From positions 1 to 63,714 of the IMG/VR virus record IMGVR_UViG_3300025096_000015: 63,714 nucleotides of DNA, one strand, 5' to 3'. Of the stretch, positions 9,401-16,466 are shown piece by piece. Each line of letters begins with the position of its first letter. Position 1 is the first letter of the stretch. This DNA comes from a virus. The notes beneath the pieces are model-generated. The model had not been told where the DNA came from. It did not search any database and was given only the letters and a program-made list of their open reading frames with translations. Position numbers and translations under genes: made by a program.

Positions 9401-9645
9401 CGATGGCAATACGATTGGCATTGTTAAATGTGTCAAGTTTGCCAAAGCCAGATCTATTTATATTAGATGAGCCAGCAACGGCTTTGGATGAAGAAAATAT
9501 GGAAGGGTTTATTAGAATCTTAGATATGGTTAAATCATATTTTAAAACTGTTCTTCTCATTTCCCATTTGGACACTCTAAAAGATTGTGCAGACATGACA
9601 ATTGAGATTGAGAAGAAAGGTAACTTTGCTTATGTTAATTATTAA
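6490..9645 (+). CDS. Fused Mre11/SbcD-Rad50/SbcC recombination nuclease (gp47-gp46 fusion)
   Basis: This single 1051-residue protein combines what T4 encodes as gp47 and gp46. Residues 1-340 are a metallophosphoesterase: LADTH (8-10), HCGDLAH (about 41-47), PGNHDG (77-82) and FLGDIHK. An SMC-like ATPase follows: Walker A GKNFSGKS near residue 398, long coiled coils, a possible hook with Cys723 and Cys730, signature LGSGSEK near 961, Walker B FILDEPATALDEE near 990 and H-loop LISHLD near 1023. The complex resects DNA ends for recombination-dependent replication and degrades host DNA. It has its own promoter, and a small gene follows closely. Confidence 0.9.
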   Translation: MKFAHLADTHIRNLKYHYEYRAIFDQIYDKLREEKVDCIVHCGDLAHTKTQLSPEYFEMASNFLKNLADIAPTYIIPGNHDGNLRNSSRQDAITPIVEALEHPNLCLLKDSGEVQLSNEFTLNVLSVFDEDNWAAPSEENKINIALYHGSISGVKTDLGWTMEHGENDVSIFDEFDFAFLGDIHKTNQILDHDGTIRYPGSTIQQNHGESNDKGLLIWDIRDRDDFDVKHASFVNPKPFITVNLTPKGRIPNKINIPEGARLRLVSNNNLSLDVLKKSVDVAKARFKPESVTFLNRASGDRTDISDSINNIFQENLRDSAVQKRLIKDYLKDYDPTDDIIENVLELNKKYSSVVEEDEEVARNINWKLKSVEWDNLFNYGEKNKINFENLNGVVGIFGKNFSGKSSIIDSLLYTVYNSTSKNNRKNLHLINQTKDDCRGKAEIVIGHNVYEIERTSEKYEKKLHGNTTIEAKTDIEFSRHDKVVGENISLNGLSRNDTDKNIRKMFGTIDDFLFTSMASQLGSLMFISEGSTRRKEILAKFLDLEMFERKFKLAKDDAADLRGMLKRLEGTEFDEQIEEVNEKLAGVESEIKKQEISCEEITEKMDVFQSQVDDINERINIIPVEIINIEEIERNLENNKKEKDLLTGRNKKFSDNIKNNNELLNKIQIFLNEDFDIEEIENNKSIVVEKQNQLNLICNDIKVHETKLKIKEGKAALLGEVPCGEEFSHCKFIKDAYGALKQLDEVKKEIDNLRTSEVKTSNEINDLDPNKIEEHIEKHNKLLEKKSELNSENSSYELEIQKNKTKIVGYKKEAEQLNEKVVEYNKNKLAIENLEALNFEKDNFLRAIVKEKENFSICQNRLIELSKEHGSIEQMLKNLEDDKQELHSLREEFAAYDLFMRCMHSNGIAYDIIKKRLPIINIEVAKILANIVDFEIFFEAEDKKLEIFIKHPRFDARPIELGSGSEKTIAAMAIRLALLNVSSLPKPDLFILDEPATALDEENMEGFIRILDMVKSYFKTVLLISHLDTLKDCADMTIEIEKKGNFAYVNY

Positions 9646-9659
9646 GGAGGAAATATATA

Positions 9660-9860
9660 ATGCAAACAGCTGAAAAAATTGCCACTAACGGGTTAGAAGA
9701 ACTTTTGAGAAAAGTTGCTAAACTAGAAAGGGTTGCCGAGTTGGCAGCTCAGCTTAGAGAAACGTATGGTGATAAGTTTTCTTCATATAACGAAAAACAA
9801 TATGTTCTTGAGAAGCTTGATGAGAGCTTACAAGAATATGAGTTGTTTTTAAATAATTAA
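9660..9860 (+). CDS. Small helical protein of unknown function
   Basis: This 66-residue, charged and helical protein (ELLRKVAKLERVAELAAQL) probably forms a short coiled coil. AAGGAGG gives a strong ribosome binding site, and the gene lies 14 bases after the recombination nuclease, so the two are likely cotranscribed. No family is recognised. It could be a partner of the nuclease, but only position suggests this. Confidence 0.6.
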   Translation: MQTAEKIATNGLEELLRKVAKLERVAELAAQLRETYGDKFSSYNEKQYVLEKLDESLQEYELFLNN

Positions 9861-9894
9861 GACTAGATAATATAATATTAAAAGGAGAAATATT

Positions 9895-10095
9895 ATGGCT
9901 AAAATGAAAGCTTTTATGGACAAGCATGTCGAGAGATTTATAAGTAGGAAATTTTTGGCGTGGATGACAGCAACCGGACTGGCTATTCACGGCTCAGTAA
10001 CCAGTGATAACTGGGTTGCTGTTACTCTAGCTTATATCGGGACCCAAGCGTTAGTTGATATGGCAACAGCTTGGAAACATGGATTTAAAGAGTAA
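9895..10095 (+). CDS. Small two-helix membrane protein, possible holin
   Basis: This 66-residue protein has a basic, cytoplasmic-looking N-terminus and two hydrophobic segments: FLAWMTATGLAIHGSV (about 19-34) and NWVAVTLAYIGTQALV (about 39-54). The two-helix hairpin and small size fit a holin. It heads a run of membrane proteins, as lysis cassettes often do. AAAGGAG precedes the ATG. It ends by overlapping the next start (TAATG). No specific holin family is recognised, so another small membrane function is possible. Confidence 0.5.
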   Translation: MAKMKAFMDKHVERFISRKFLAWMTATGLAIHGSVTSDNWVAVTLAYIGTQALVDMATAWKHGFKE

Positions 10096-10499
10096 TGAGT
10101 TGGCTAACATTTAAACTCTCTGTTAAGAAGAGTTTCCTTTGGTTAAAAACTTATTGGTATTTTCCAGTTGTACTGGTCTATACTTTCGTTCTTTGGCTTG
10201 TTTTTAGGAAAAACGTTTCTGCTGCTGTTGGAGTTTTAGAGATAAGAAGCGATAGTTATAAAAAGCAAATTGATGTTATCAACGAATCTCATGCAGCCGA
10301 GAAAAAAGAAAAAGAACATTTAAATAAAGTTTTTGACGAAACAATTAAAAAAGTTGAGACAGAATTAAAGAAGAAGAACGAAGTTCTCGACAAGGATAAA
10401 AAGAAAAGAATTAAAGAAATTGTTGAAAAACATTCTGACGAACCACAGGAGCTGGCCTATTTAGTTAAGGAGGCTTTTGGTTTTGAAGTTGTTGAATAA
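10095..10499 (+). CDS. N-terminally anchored coiled-coil protein, possible inner-membrane spanin
   Basis: This 134-residue protein has one transmembrane helix (YFPVVLVYTFVLWLVF, about 22-37) followed by a long, highly charged coiled coil rich in Lys and Glu. The topology, with a short cytoplasmic end and a periplasmic coiled coil, is that of an inner-membrane spanin subunit of phages infecting Gram-negative hosts. The preceding holin-like gene and TAATG coupling support a lysis cassette. No lipoprotein partner lies directly downstream; the nearest candidate is at 48205. Function is inferred from topology only. Confidence 0.5.
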   Translation: MSWLTFKLSVKKSFLWLKTYWYFPVVLVYTFVLWLVFRKNVSAAVGVLEIRSDSYKKQIDVINESHAAEKKEKEHLNKVFDETIKKVETELKKKNEVLDKDKKKRIKEIVEKHSDEPQELAYLVKEAFGFEVVE

Positions 10500-10938
10500 A
10501 ATAGTAGCAATTGTCTTACTTATATCTTTTCCATTGTTGGCATTTGCCGATGATACTCCAAAAATCAAGCCAATGAACAAAGGTGAAGTTGCCCCTTTCG
10601 CAGGAGTCCTCTTTAATTCTACTGCTATTGCTCAAACTATTGCAGAAAAAGAATACAATGCTGAGCAATGTAGATTGAGAACTGAACATTTGGAGCAAAA
10701 AGAAAAAGCAAAATGTGATCTTTTAGTTTCAACAGTGAGAGTGGAAGTTGATTTTCTGCAGAAGAAATATGATTCAATTTTAAAAATTAAAGATGAAGAA
10801 GTCAATAGGCTTCAAAAATTTGCTTTAGAAAAACCAAATAAAAACTCTCATTGGTGGCTCGCCGGCGGAATGGTTGCAGGCATTGTGACATCAGTTGTGA
10901 TTTTTTATGCGGCAGTAGAAATAGGAGAGAGAGACTAA
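10477..10938 (+). CDS. Exported protein with C-terminal membrane anchor
   Basis: The protein is about 150 residues. A signal-peptide-like start (LNKIVAIVLLISFPLLAFA) probably cleaves near LAFA-DD. A charged coiled-coil-like middle contains two cysteines (EQCRLRTEH, KAKCDLL). A C-terminal transmembrane helix follows (WWLAGGMVAGIVTSVVIFYA). The start is a non-ATG codon inside the preceding gene: AAGGAGG at 10467-10473 places it at TTG 10477 or, with better spacing, TTG 10483. The mature protein would lie in the periplasm tethered at its end. Role unknown; it belongs to the same membrane cassette. Confidence 0.55.
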   Translation: MVLKLLNKIVAIVLLISFPLLAFADDTPKIKPMNKGEVAPFAGVLFNSTAIAQTIAEKEYNAEQCRLRTEHLEQKEKAKCDLLVSTVRVEVDFLQKKYDSILKIKDEEVNRLQKFALEKPNKNSHWWLAGGMVAGIVTSVVIFYAAVEIGERD

Positions 10939-11102
10939 TGTGTTTGATATGTATTGAATATAATAAAAACAAATTGACTTTAAATGAAGCATGGAGAAAT
11001 CTTCATGAGATGACAGAACAAATTGGTGAAGAACATGTTTGGGAAGTTATTAACAAACTTTGGGAAGAAGAGTTAAAAAGAGAAGAAGAAAATGAGTCGT
11101 AG
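10938..11102 (+). CDS. Small cytoplasmic protein of unknown function
   Basis: This 54-residue protein starts at the ATG overlapping the previous stop (TAATG), with AGGAGA 10-15 bases upstream. It begins MCLICIEYNKNKLTLNEAWR and ends in a Glu/Lys-rich tail. The CLIC pair could be metal-binding but lacks a second pair. It is translationally coupled to the membrane cassette. A longer frame from 10851 is open but less likely given the overlap and ribosome binding site. Confidence 0.55.
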   Translation: MCLICIEYNKNKLTLNEAWRNLHEMTEQIGEEHVWEVINKLWEEELKREEENES

Positions 11103-11616
11103 AGGCGGTGTCGGCGTTGGCAATTGGACAATACAAAGAATATGGAAATCCGTACAGAATTATTTAGATAGGCATCCCACGTTTACTGGAGGCCTCACAG
11201 TGGCTGCAGCAGGCATCACTGCCACAAAAACAGCGGCAGCCCTACTTAACAACTCAGCCGGAGCTGCCGTTACCCCATCGGCCTTTGGCGGCGACGCTGC
11301 AGCCCTTACAATGAACAGTATTAGATCTGGTACGGTCACAATTACTCTTGGAGGCAATTTCACAAATTCAGGCGGCGAAGCGCTTGGAGTCACTGTTAAC
11401 TGTGATCAAGTAACTGCGAATGATGTCATCGTCTGCAGTATGGGACAATCAGGCGCTAGCACTGCAGCGGCTAATATCGCGTATATGAACGTGGCTGCGA
11501 ATCATGTTCGCGACACCGCCGCCATGACCTTCTGGGTTAGCTTTGGATATGGCACTTACGATTACGATGCTGGCAATGGCTCTGAGGTGATTTTGTTGAA
11601 TTGGGCATTGCTATAA
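11092..11616 (+). CDS. Probable small virion protein, beta-rich
   Basis: This 174-residue protein overlaps the previous gene by 11 bases. The N-terminus is basic (MSRRGGVGVGNWTIQRIWK), followed by an Ala/Thr-rich, mildly hydrophobic stretch. The C-terminal 100 residues are beta-rich (TVTITLGGNFTNSGGE, AMTFWVSFGYGTYDY), as in small fibre knobs or decoration domains. The base composition is more GC-rich than neighbouring genes, which may mark recent acquisition or a high-expression protein. No specific family is recognised. Confidence 0.45.
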   Translation: MSRRGGVGVGNWTIQRIWKSVQNYLDRHPTFTGGLTVAAAGITATKTAAALLNNSAGAAVTPSAFGGDAAALTMNSIRSGTVTITLGGNFTNSGGEALGVTVNCDQVTANDVIVCSMGQSGASTAAANIAYMNVAANHVRDTAAMTFWVSFGYGTYDYDAGNGSEVILLNWALL

Positions 11617-11640
11617 TAAATGACCGTCCAGAATAAAAAC

Positions 11641-11668
11641 TTAACAAACCTTCATAATTTGCTATAAT
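11641..11668 (+). promoter_or_regulatory. Sigma70-type promoter with extended -10 (TTAACA-16-TATAAT)
   Basis: TTAACA at 11641 and TATAAT at 11663 are separated by 16 bases, and TGC directly before TATAAT makes an extended -10. A transcript would begin near 11675, before the AGGAG ribosome binding site of the gene at 11704. It would drive the packaging operon and lacks the TGTGT context of the other sigma70-type sites. Confidence 0.65.
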
Positions 11669-11703
11669 TATGAGTATGTTTGTACAAATAGGAGATTTAT
11701 AAC

Positions 11704-11910
11704 ATGGCAGACAAGCAAGAACAGCAAATAGAAACTGCTAATCAAGCTCTTAGTATGCTAGTACAAGGTGTTGAACTAGCTCAAAAAAGAAGTGCTTATA
11801 ACTTAGAAGAAGCTGCGCTTCTTTCCCAGGCGGTTAAACTATTTTCTGATAGATCCCCCTCACAGGATGAACCTGTTCAGGAAACTGAAGAAACTGAAGA
11901 CAAAAGCTAA
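11704..11910 (+). CDS. Small acidic protein at head of packaging operon
   Basis: This 68-residue protein is helical in its first two thirds (ALSMLVQGVELAQKRSAY) and ends in a very acidic tail. ATAGGAGA is well placed before the ATG. It is the first gene after a clear promoter and precedes the terminase by three genes. Small acidic helical proteins sit in this position in several T4-like phages, but I cannot assign it as the small terminase subunit. Confidence 0.55.
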   Translation: MADKQEQQIETANQALSMLVQGVELAQKRSAYNLEEAALLSQAVKLFSDRSPSQDEPVQETEETEDKS

Positions 11911-11928
11911 TAAAGCTTTGTTATAATA

Positions 11929-12323
11929 ATGAAAAAAAAAACAAAGATCCCAACTACGTAGCAAAAGTTGAACAAGCCATTGAAAAAAAATATGGCAAGG
12001 AAGCAGTAAGTCATCCACGAAGCAATTGGAACGATGAAAAAGAAAAGAAATATATTGAACAAGCTGAAGAATTTGCAAAAAAACAACGCAAGAGCAAAGA
12101 CAAAGCTGAAAAGATAGAAAAAGACGGGTTTTTGATCAGCAAGAAACTAATTACAAAGAGTAGTAATAGAACTTGTCCAGTTTGTGATATTTACTCTTTC
12201 AACATTAAGGATGACATATACATGAATAAATATGATTGTTGTTTTAAATGTTTTCTTCAATATGTTGATGAAAGAGAAGAACGTTGGAAATCTGGCTGGA
12301 GACCAAATATAGGAGATAAATAA
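11929..12323 (+). CDS. Zinc-ribbon protein interrupted by a -1 frameshift at a ten-A run
   Basis: Starting from ATG 11929, the frame reads into TAG after ten codons. If one extra A is read in the run at 11932-11941 (a -1 shift), the frame continues to 12323 with sequence that looks fully protein-like: NKDPNYVAKVEQAIEKKYG, SHPRSNWNDEKEKKYIEQ, then CPVCDIYSFNIKDD and YDCCFKCFLQYVDE, a four-Cys zinc ribbon. No normal start exists in this second frame before a weak TTG at 12132. Either a base is missing from the assembly, or slippage on poly-A makes the full protein of about 130 residues. Function unknown; it is coupled to the gene ahead of terminase. Confidence 0.6.
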
Positions 12324-12871
12324 TGGCCACTATTTTAGACATAATTCAAGGTATTTCGCAAGCCGCAGCAAATGCTTATGATGGTTCTCACATTGAAGAA
12401 TATTCTCATGATGGCAAGGCTAGAAAAGTGGGACTTAAGAGAGAAGAAGGAAACCCCATTCTTGATTCAAGAGTTATGGACGGCTTTAATGTTAAATATT
12501 ATGGCGATTCGCTTTGTATTGAATATCATGGAGAGACCAAATTAAAAGAAGTCCACAACAGAAACAAATTTGAAGGTGAAATTAACACGATGCTCAACAA
12601 TATTAAAAAGTATTTGCAAAAAGAGTACAAATCAATAACAAGCAACTCTTTAACTCTTACAAAAGAGGGTGAATCAGATATTTTGGTCCAACATATGAGT
12701 AATATTAGGTCCTGGGTACAGGCGAAACAATATTATAAAATTGGTGGTCTCAAAGGAGTCGAACCGCTCAACACCAAAAGCGATAAAAACCGTTTAGACG
12801 ATGCAGTTAAGAATTGGATTTCTCTCGGTAATGGACCAAAGCCGAAAAACGTTACCAGAAAGAAAGAGTAA
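12323..12871 (+). CDS. Conserved-looking protein upstream of terminase
   Basis: This 182-residue protein starts by TAATG overlap, with AGGAGA upstream. It reads as a compact alpha/beta protein (FNVKYYGDSLCIEYHGETK) with a basic C-terminus (KPKNVTRKKE). It lies 13 bases before the large terminase. The location suggests a packaging or head-completion role, possibly a terminase partner, but no signature supports a specific name. Confidence 0.5.
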   Translation: MATILDIIQGISQAAANAYDGSHIEEYSHDGKARKVGLKREEGNPILDSRVMDGFNVKYYGDSLCIEYHGETKLKEVHNRNKFEGEINTMLNNIKKYLQKEYKSITSNSLTLTKEGESDILVQHMSNIRSWVQAKQYYKIGGLKGVEPLNTKSDKNRLDDAVKNWISLGNGPKPKNVTRKKE

Positions 12872-12884
12872 TGATAAGGAATGA

Positions 12885-14471
12885 ATGTCTTATCAGCTAA
12901 CAAAAAAAGAAATCACAAAAGAGGTCCTCAGAAGTGGAAAGGATCCAGTTTATTTTATAAACAACTATTGTAAGATTTCACACCCAATGAAAGGTTTGAT
13001 TCCTTTCAAATTGTATGATTATCAAGAAGATCTTATTAATGATTTTAATGATTATCGTTTTAATGTTATTCTCAAAGCACGACAGCTTGGTATCTCAACA
13101 ATTACAGCAGCCTATGTTGTTTGGTTAATGATGTTCCATCGAGATAAAAACATTCTTGTTATGGCTACAAAATTTAGCACAGCAGGCAATCTTGTAAAAA
13201 AAGTTAAATCTATTATTAAACGTCTTCCAAACTGGATGCAAATAACTAAAGTTATTGTTGATAACAGAACAAGTTTTGAATTAAGTAACGGATCGCAGAT
13301 TAAAGCATCTTCAACTTCTGGTGATGCCGGTCGTTCAGAAGCGCTATCTCTATTGGTTATAGATGAGGCCGCTCACGTTGAAGGTCTTGAAGACTTGTGG
13401 ACAGGTCTTTATCCTACAATCTCTACTGGTGGACGCTGTATTTCATTAAGTACTCCAAATGGCGTCGGAGGATGGTTCTATAAAACATATATTGATGCCG
13501 AGGCTAGAAGAAATGATTTCCATCCTATAAGATTAATGTGGGATGTCCACCCAGATCGTGATCAAAATTGGTTTGATAAAGAAACTAAGAATATGTCTAT
13601 CAGACAGATCGCACAAGAGCTGGAATGCAACTTTAACACTTCAGGTGAGACTGTCTTACATCCGGATGATATAAAATTTATTGAACAAAATATAAAAGAG
13701 CCAAAATACAGAACTGGCTTTGATAGAAATTTCTGGATTTGGGAAGAATATAAACCAGAACACACATACATGATCGCTGCCGATGTTGCTCGTGGAGATG
13801 GACAAGACTTTTCAGTTTTTCATGTGTTTAAATTAGAAACAGCTGAAGTTGTTGCAGAGTATCAGGGGAAAGTAGCTCCGGATATATTTGCAAATATACT
13901 TTCTGATGCAGGAAAAGAATATGGTTCTTGTTTGTTGGTAGTCGAAAATAATTCAGTTGGTTTTGCTGTTCTAGAAAAGCTTAAAGATACAGACTATCCA
14001 AATATTTATTATTCAATTAAATCTACTCATGAGTATATAGACCAGTTGACTGCAGAATACAAATCTAATAGTGTCGCAGGGTTTACCACTTCTTTAAAAA
14101 CAAGACCAATCATTATTTCAAAAATGGAAGAATTTGTAAGGAACAAGCTAATTACAACGTACTCGTCTAGACTTTATAATGAGTTTAAGACTTTTGTTTG
14201 GAACAATGGGAAAGCACAAGCTATGAGAACTGGAAATGACGATTTAATTATGTCTTTTGCAATGGGATGCTGGATTAAAGATACTGTATTTGTGGAGAAC
14301 CAAAAGAAAATAGATTATCAAAAAGCATGTGTAAGTTCAATGTTTAAATCTGACAACGTTATAAACACAACCATTCCAGGAATGCAAGGATATAAACCAA
14401 TAAAGCGATCTAAAGAAATGCAAGAAAGTATAGATCAGCAAAAAGAATTTGTATGGCTTCTTAAAGGATAA
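12885..14471 (+). CDS. gp17: Terminase large subunit (gp17-like packaging ATPase/nuclease)
   Basis: The 528-residue motor pumps DNA into the prohead and cuts the concatemer. The ATPase domain has a deviant Walker A (KARQLGIST, 64-72), Walker B with catalytic Glu (LLVIDEAAH, 156-164) and coupling motif STPNG (189-193). The RNase H-like nuclease has AADVARGDG (Asp300), LVVENNSVG (Glu354) and GNDDLIMSFAMG (Asp452/453). It is somewhat shorter than T4 gp17 (610). AAGGA lies 4 bases before the ATG; an out-of-frame ATG at 12881 was ignored. Portal follows 9 bases later. Confidence 0.93.
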   Translation: MSYQLTKKEITKEVLRSGKDPVYFINNYCKISHPMKGLIPFKLYDYQEDLINDFNDYRFNVILKARQLGISTITAAYVVWLMMFHRDKNILVMATKFSTAGNLVKKVKSIIKRLPNWMQITKVIVDNRTSFELSNGSQIKASSTSGDAGRSEALSLLVIDEAAHVEGLEDLWTGLYPTISTGGRCISLSTPNGVGGWFYKTYIDAEARRNDFHPIRLMWDVHPDRDQNWFDKETKNMSIRQIAQELECNFNTSGETVLHPDDIKFIEQNIKEPKYRTGFDRNFWIWEEYKPEHTYMIAADVARGDGQDFSVFHVFKLETAEVVAEYQGKVAPDIFANILSDAGKEYGSCLLVVENNSVGFAVLEKLKDTDYPNIYYSIKSTHEYIDQLTAEYKSNSVAGFTTSLKTRPIIISKMEEFVRNKLITTYSSRLYNEFKTFVWNNGKAQAMRTGNDDLIMSFAMGCWIKDTVFVENQKKIDYQKACVSSMFKSDNVINTTIPGMQGYKPIKRSKEMQESIDQQKEFVWLLKG

Positions 14472-14480
14472 GGAAAAAGT

Positions 14481-16466
14481 ATGGCTAAAAAAACAACAAA
14501 CCCTCGTAATCCAGAATCAGGTTTATTTAAAAGACTGACGAGATTATTATCAGGTCCAATTATTAATTATCGTAGAGAATCTCCGAAAAAGGATAAGAGA
14601 AGAAATCTAGATAAATACAAATTTCAATCAGCCAGCGGCAGACAATTTAAAAAGACTTCGTATGATCCCTTTGAAAATCTTACCGCCAATATTATGGCTA
14701 ATCAGAATCGTGTTGAAAGATATGCAGACTTCGAACAGATGGAATACGAACCGATTATTGCATCTGCAATGGACGTGTATGCTGATGAGATGACAACTTC
14801 AAGTGACCTCCAATCCCTTTTGACGATAAAGTGTCCAAACGAAGAAATAAAAAATATTCTTGATAGTCTTTATCGAAAAACTCTCAATATTGAATTCAAT
14901 CTTTTTGGATGGGCTAGAACCATGTGTAAGTTTGGAGACTATCTTCTGTACCTAGATATAGATGAAGAACTCGGAGTTAGAAATGCAATTGGAATTCCTA
15001 ATTCAGAAGTAGAAAGACTAGAAGGTTTAGATCCTGAGAATCCAAATTACGTCCAATACCAGTGGAATTCTGCGGGACTAACTTTGGAAAACTGGCAAGT
15101 TGCTCATTTTCGTATTCTCGGGAATGATAAGTATGCTCCGTATGGAACAAGCGTTTTGGAACCAGCGAGAAGAATTTGGCGTCAACTGATCCTTCTGGAA
15201 GATGCTATGATGGCATACAGAATTGTTAGAGCGCCAGAAAGAAGAGCTTTTTATATTGATGTTGGAAGTATACCGGCACAAGATGTTGAACAATTTATGC
15301 AAAAAGCAATGACTCAGATGAAACGTAACCAGGTTGTTGATTCAGGAACTGGTCGTGTTGACTTACGTTATAACCCGCTAAGTATAGAAGAAGACTATTT
15401 TATCCCTGTTCGAGGAGGTGAGACAGGTACAAGGATCGAAACAGTTGCAGGCGGATCTTATACTGGAGATATTGATGACGTCAAATATTTAAAAGATAAA
15501 TTGTTTGCGGCACTTAAAATTCCGCAAGCATATCTTTTTAGAGGCGAAGGAGCAGAAGAAGACAAAACAACTCTTGCTCAAAAAGATATTCGCTTCGCAA
15601 GAACAATACAGAGGCTTCAAAGATCGGTTGTTTCAGAACTTGAGAAAATTGGCATTGTTCATTTGTTTACTTTAGGCTTTAGAAATGAGGATTTGATTTC
15701 TTTCAAACTTAGTTTAAATAATCCATCTAAAATTGCTGAACTTCAAGAGCTTGAAAACTGGAAAACAAAATTTGATACAGCTAATTCTGCTACAGAAGGA
15801 TTTTTTAGTAAGCGATGGATTGCTAAGAATGTATTTAATCTTTCTGATGAGGAATTCCAGAGAAATCAGCGTGAACTATTTTATGATCGCAAATTTGAAT
15901 CTGCTATTGAGGGTGTCGGAGAAGAGGCATCCGGAGAAGAAGCTGGCTTAGGAGGAGAACTCGGAGGAGAACTCGGAGGAGAATTAGGCGGCGAAGAGCT
16001 TGGAGGTGATGAACTCGGAGGAGAATTAGGCGGCGAAGAGCTTGGAGGTGAAGAGGAACTTGGCGGTACTGAGGATGCTGGCGCAGAAGCAGAGACAGCT
16101 CTTTTAACTCCTCCAGCTAAACGAGATGAAGATTGGTATAAAACTAAGAGAAGAAATGATGGAAAGACTACAACTTCTAAATCAAAAGGAAAGTGGTACA
16201 CACCCGTTACTTATGATGGTAGAAAAAACACAGCTAGAAAGAGTAATATGAGATCTCAATTTGCTTATGAAACTGGCAAGAATACAAAGAGAAACGTATT
16301 TAAAGGAATGTCAGATATATTAGCATTAGGAAGAGGGTTAACTGAGGAAAAAGATACTACTTATAATGAGGAAGTGAAACTATTTGAAGTTAATCACCAA
16401 GTTAGAAGTTTGATTGCAGAATTGGAGTTAAAGGATGACGAAACTAAAACACAACAAGAAGCGTAA
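14481..16466 (+). CDS. gp20: Portal protein (gp20-like)
   Basis: This 661-residue protein forms the dodecameric vertex through which DNA enters and leaves. The core (about 55-470) has T4 portal-like segments such as YEPIIASAMDVYADE, APYGTSVLEPARRIWRQL, YRIVRAPERRAFYIDVG and KYLKDKLFAALKIPQAYL. Residues about 489-530 are a Gly-Gly-Glu-Leu repeat encoded by a near-perfect tandem duplication, followed by a basic tail. The low-complexity part is probably a flexible extension inside or above the portal. It overlaps the next gene by 32 bases. Confidence 0.9.
   Translation: MAKKTTNPRNPESGLFKRLTRLLSGPIINYRRESPKKDKRRNLDKYKFQSASGRQFKKTSYDPFENLTANIMANQNRVERYADFEQMEYEPIIASAMDVYADEMTTSSDLQSLLTIKCPNEEIKNILDSLYRKTLNIEFNLFGWARTMCKFGDYLLYLDIDEELGVRNAIGIPNSEVERLEGLDPENPNYVQYQWNSAGLTLENWQVAHFRILGNDKYAPYGTSVLEPARRIWRQLILLEDAMMAYRIVRAPERRAFYIDVGSIPAQDVEQFMQKAMTQMKRNQVVDSGTGRVDLRYNPLSIEEDYFIPVRGGETGTRIETVAGGSYTGDIDDVKYLKDKLFAALKIPQAYLFRGEGAEEDKTTLAQKDIRFARTIQRLQRSVVSELEKIGIVHLFTLGFRNEDLISFKLSLNNPSKIAELQELENWKTKFDTANSATEGFFSKRWIAKNVFNLSDEEFQRNQRELFYDRKFESAIEGVGEEASGEEAGLGGELGGELGGELGGEELGGDELGGELGGEELGGEEELGGTEDAGAEAETALLTPPAKRDEDWYKTKRRNDGKTTTSKSKGKWYTPVTYDGRKNTARKSNMRSQFAYETGKNTKRNVFKGMSDILALGRGLTEEKDTTYNEEVKLFEVNHQVRSLIAELELKDDETKTQQEA
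15969..16052 (+). repeat. Tandem 42-bp duplication in the portal gene
   Basis: Two 42-base copies, 15969-16010 and 16011-16052, differ only in the last base. They encode ELGGELGGEELGGD and ELGGELGGEELGGE. Partial shorter units of the same kind precede them from about 15947. In-frame repeat expansion or contraction is expected here. Confidence 0.9.

Noticed and set aside
9871-9876. TATAAT before the holin-like gene
   Set aside because: No acceptable -35 at 16-18 bases; AT-rich gaps produce such boxes often.
10851-11102. 83-codon version of the small gene before 11102
   Set aside because: The first 29 codons overlap the previous gene and are Arg/Cys-rich shadow sequence; the ATG at 10938 with AGGAGA is preferred.
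12132-12323. 63-codon gene starting at TTG 12132
   Set aside because: No ribosome binding site, and protein-like sequence continues well upstream in the same frame; the frameshifted longer gene is a better reading.
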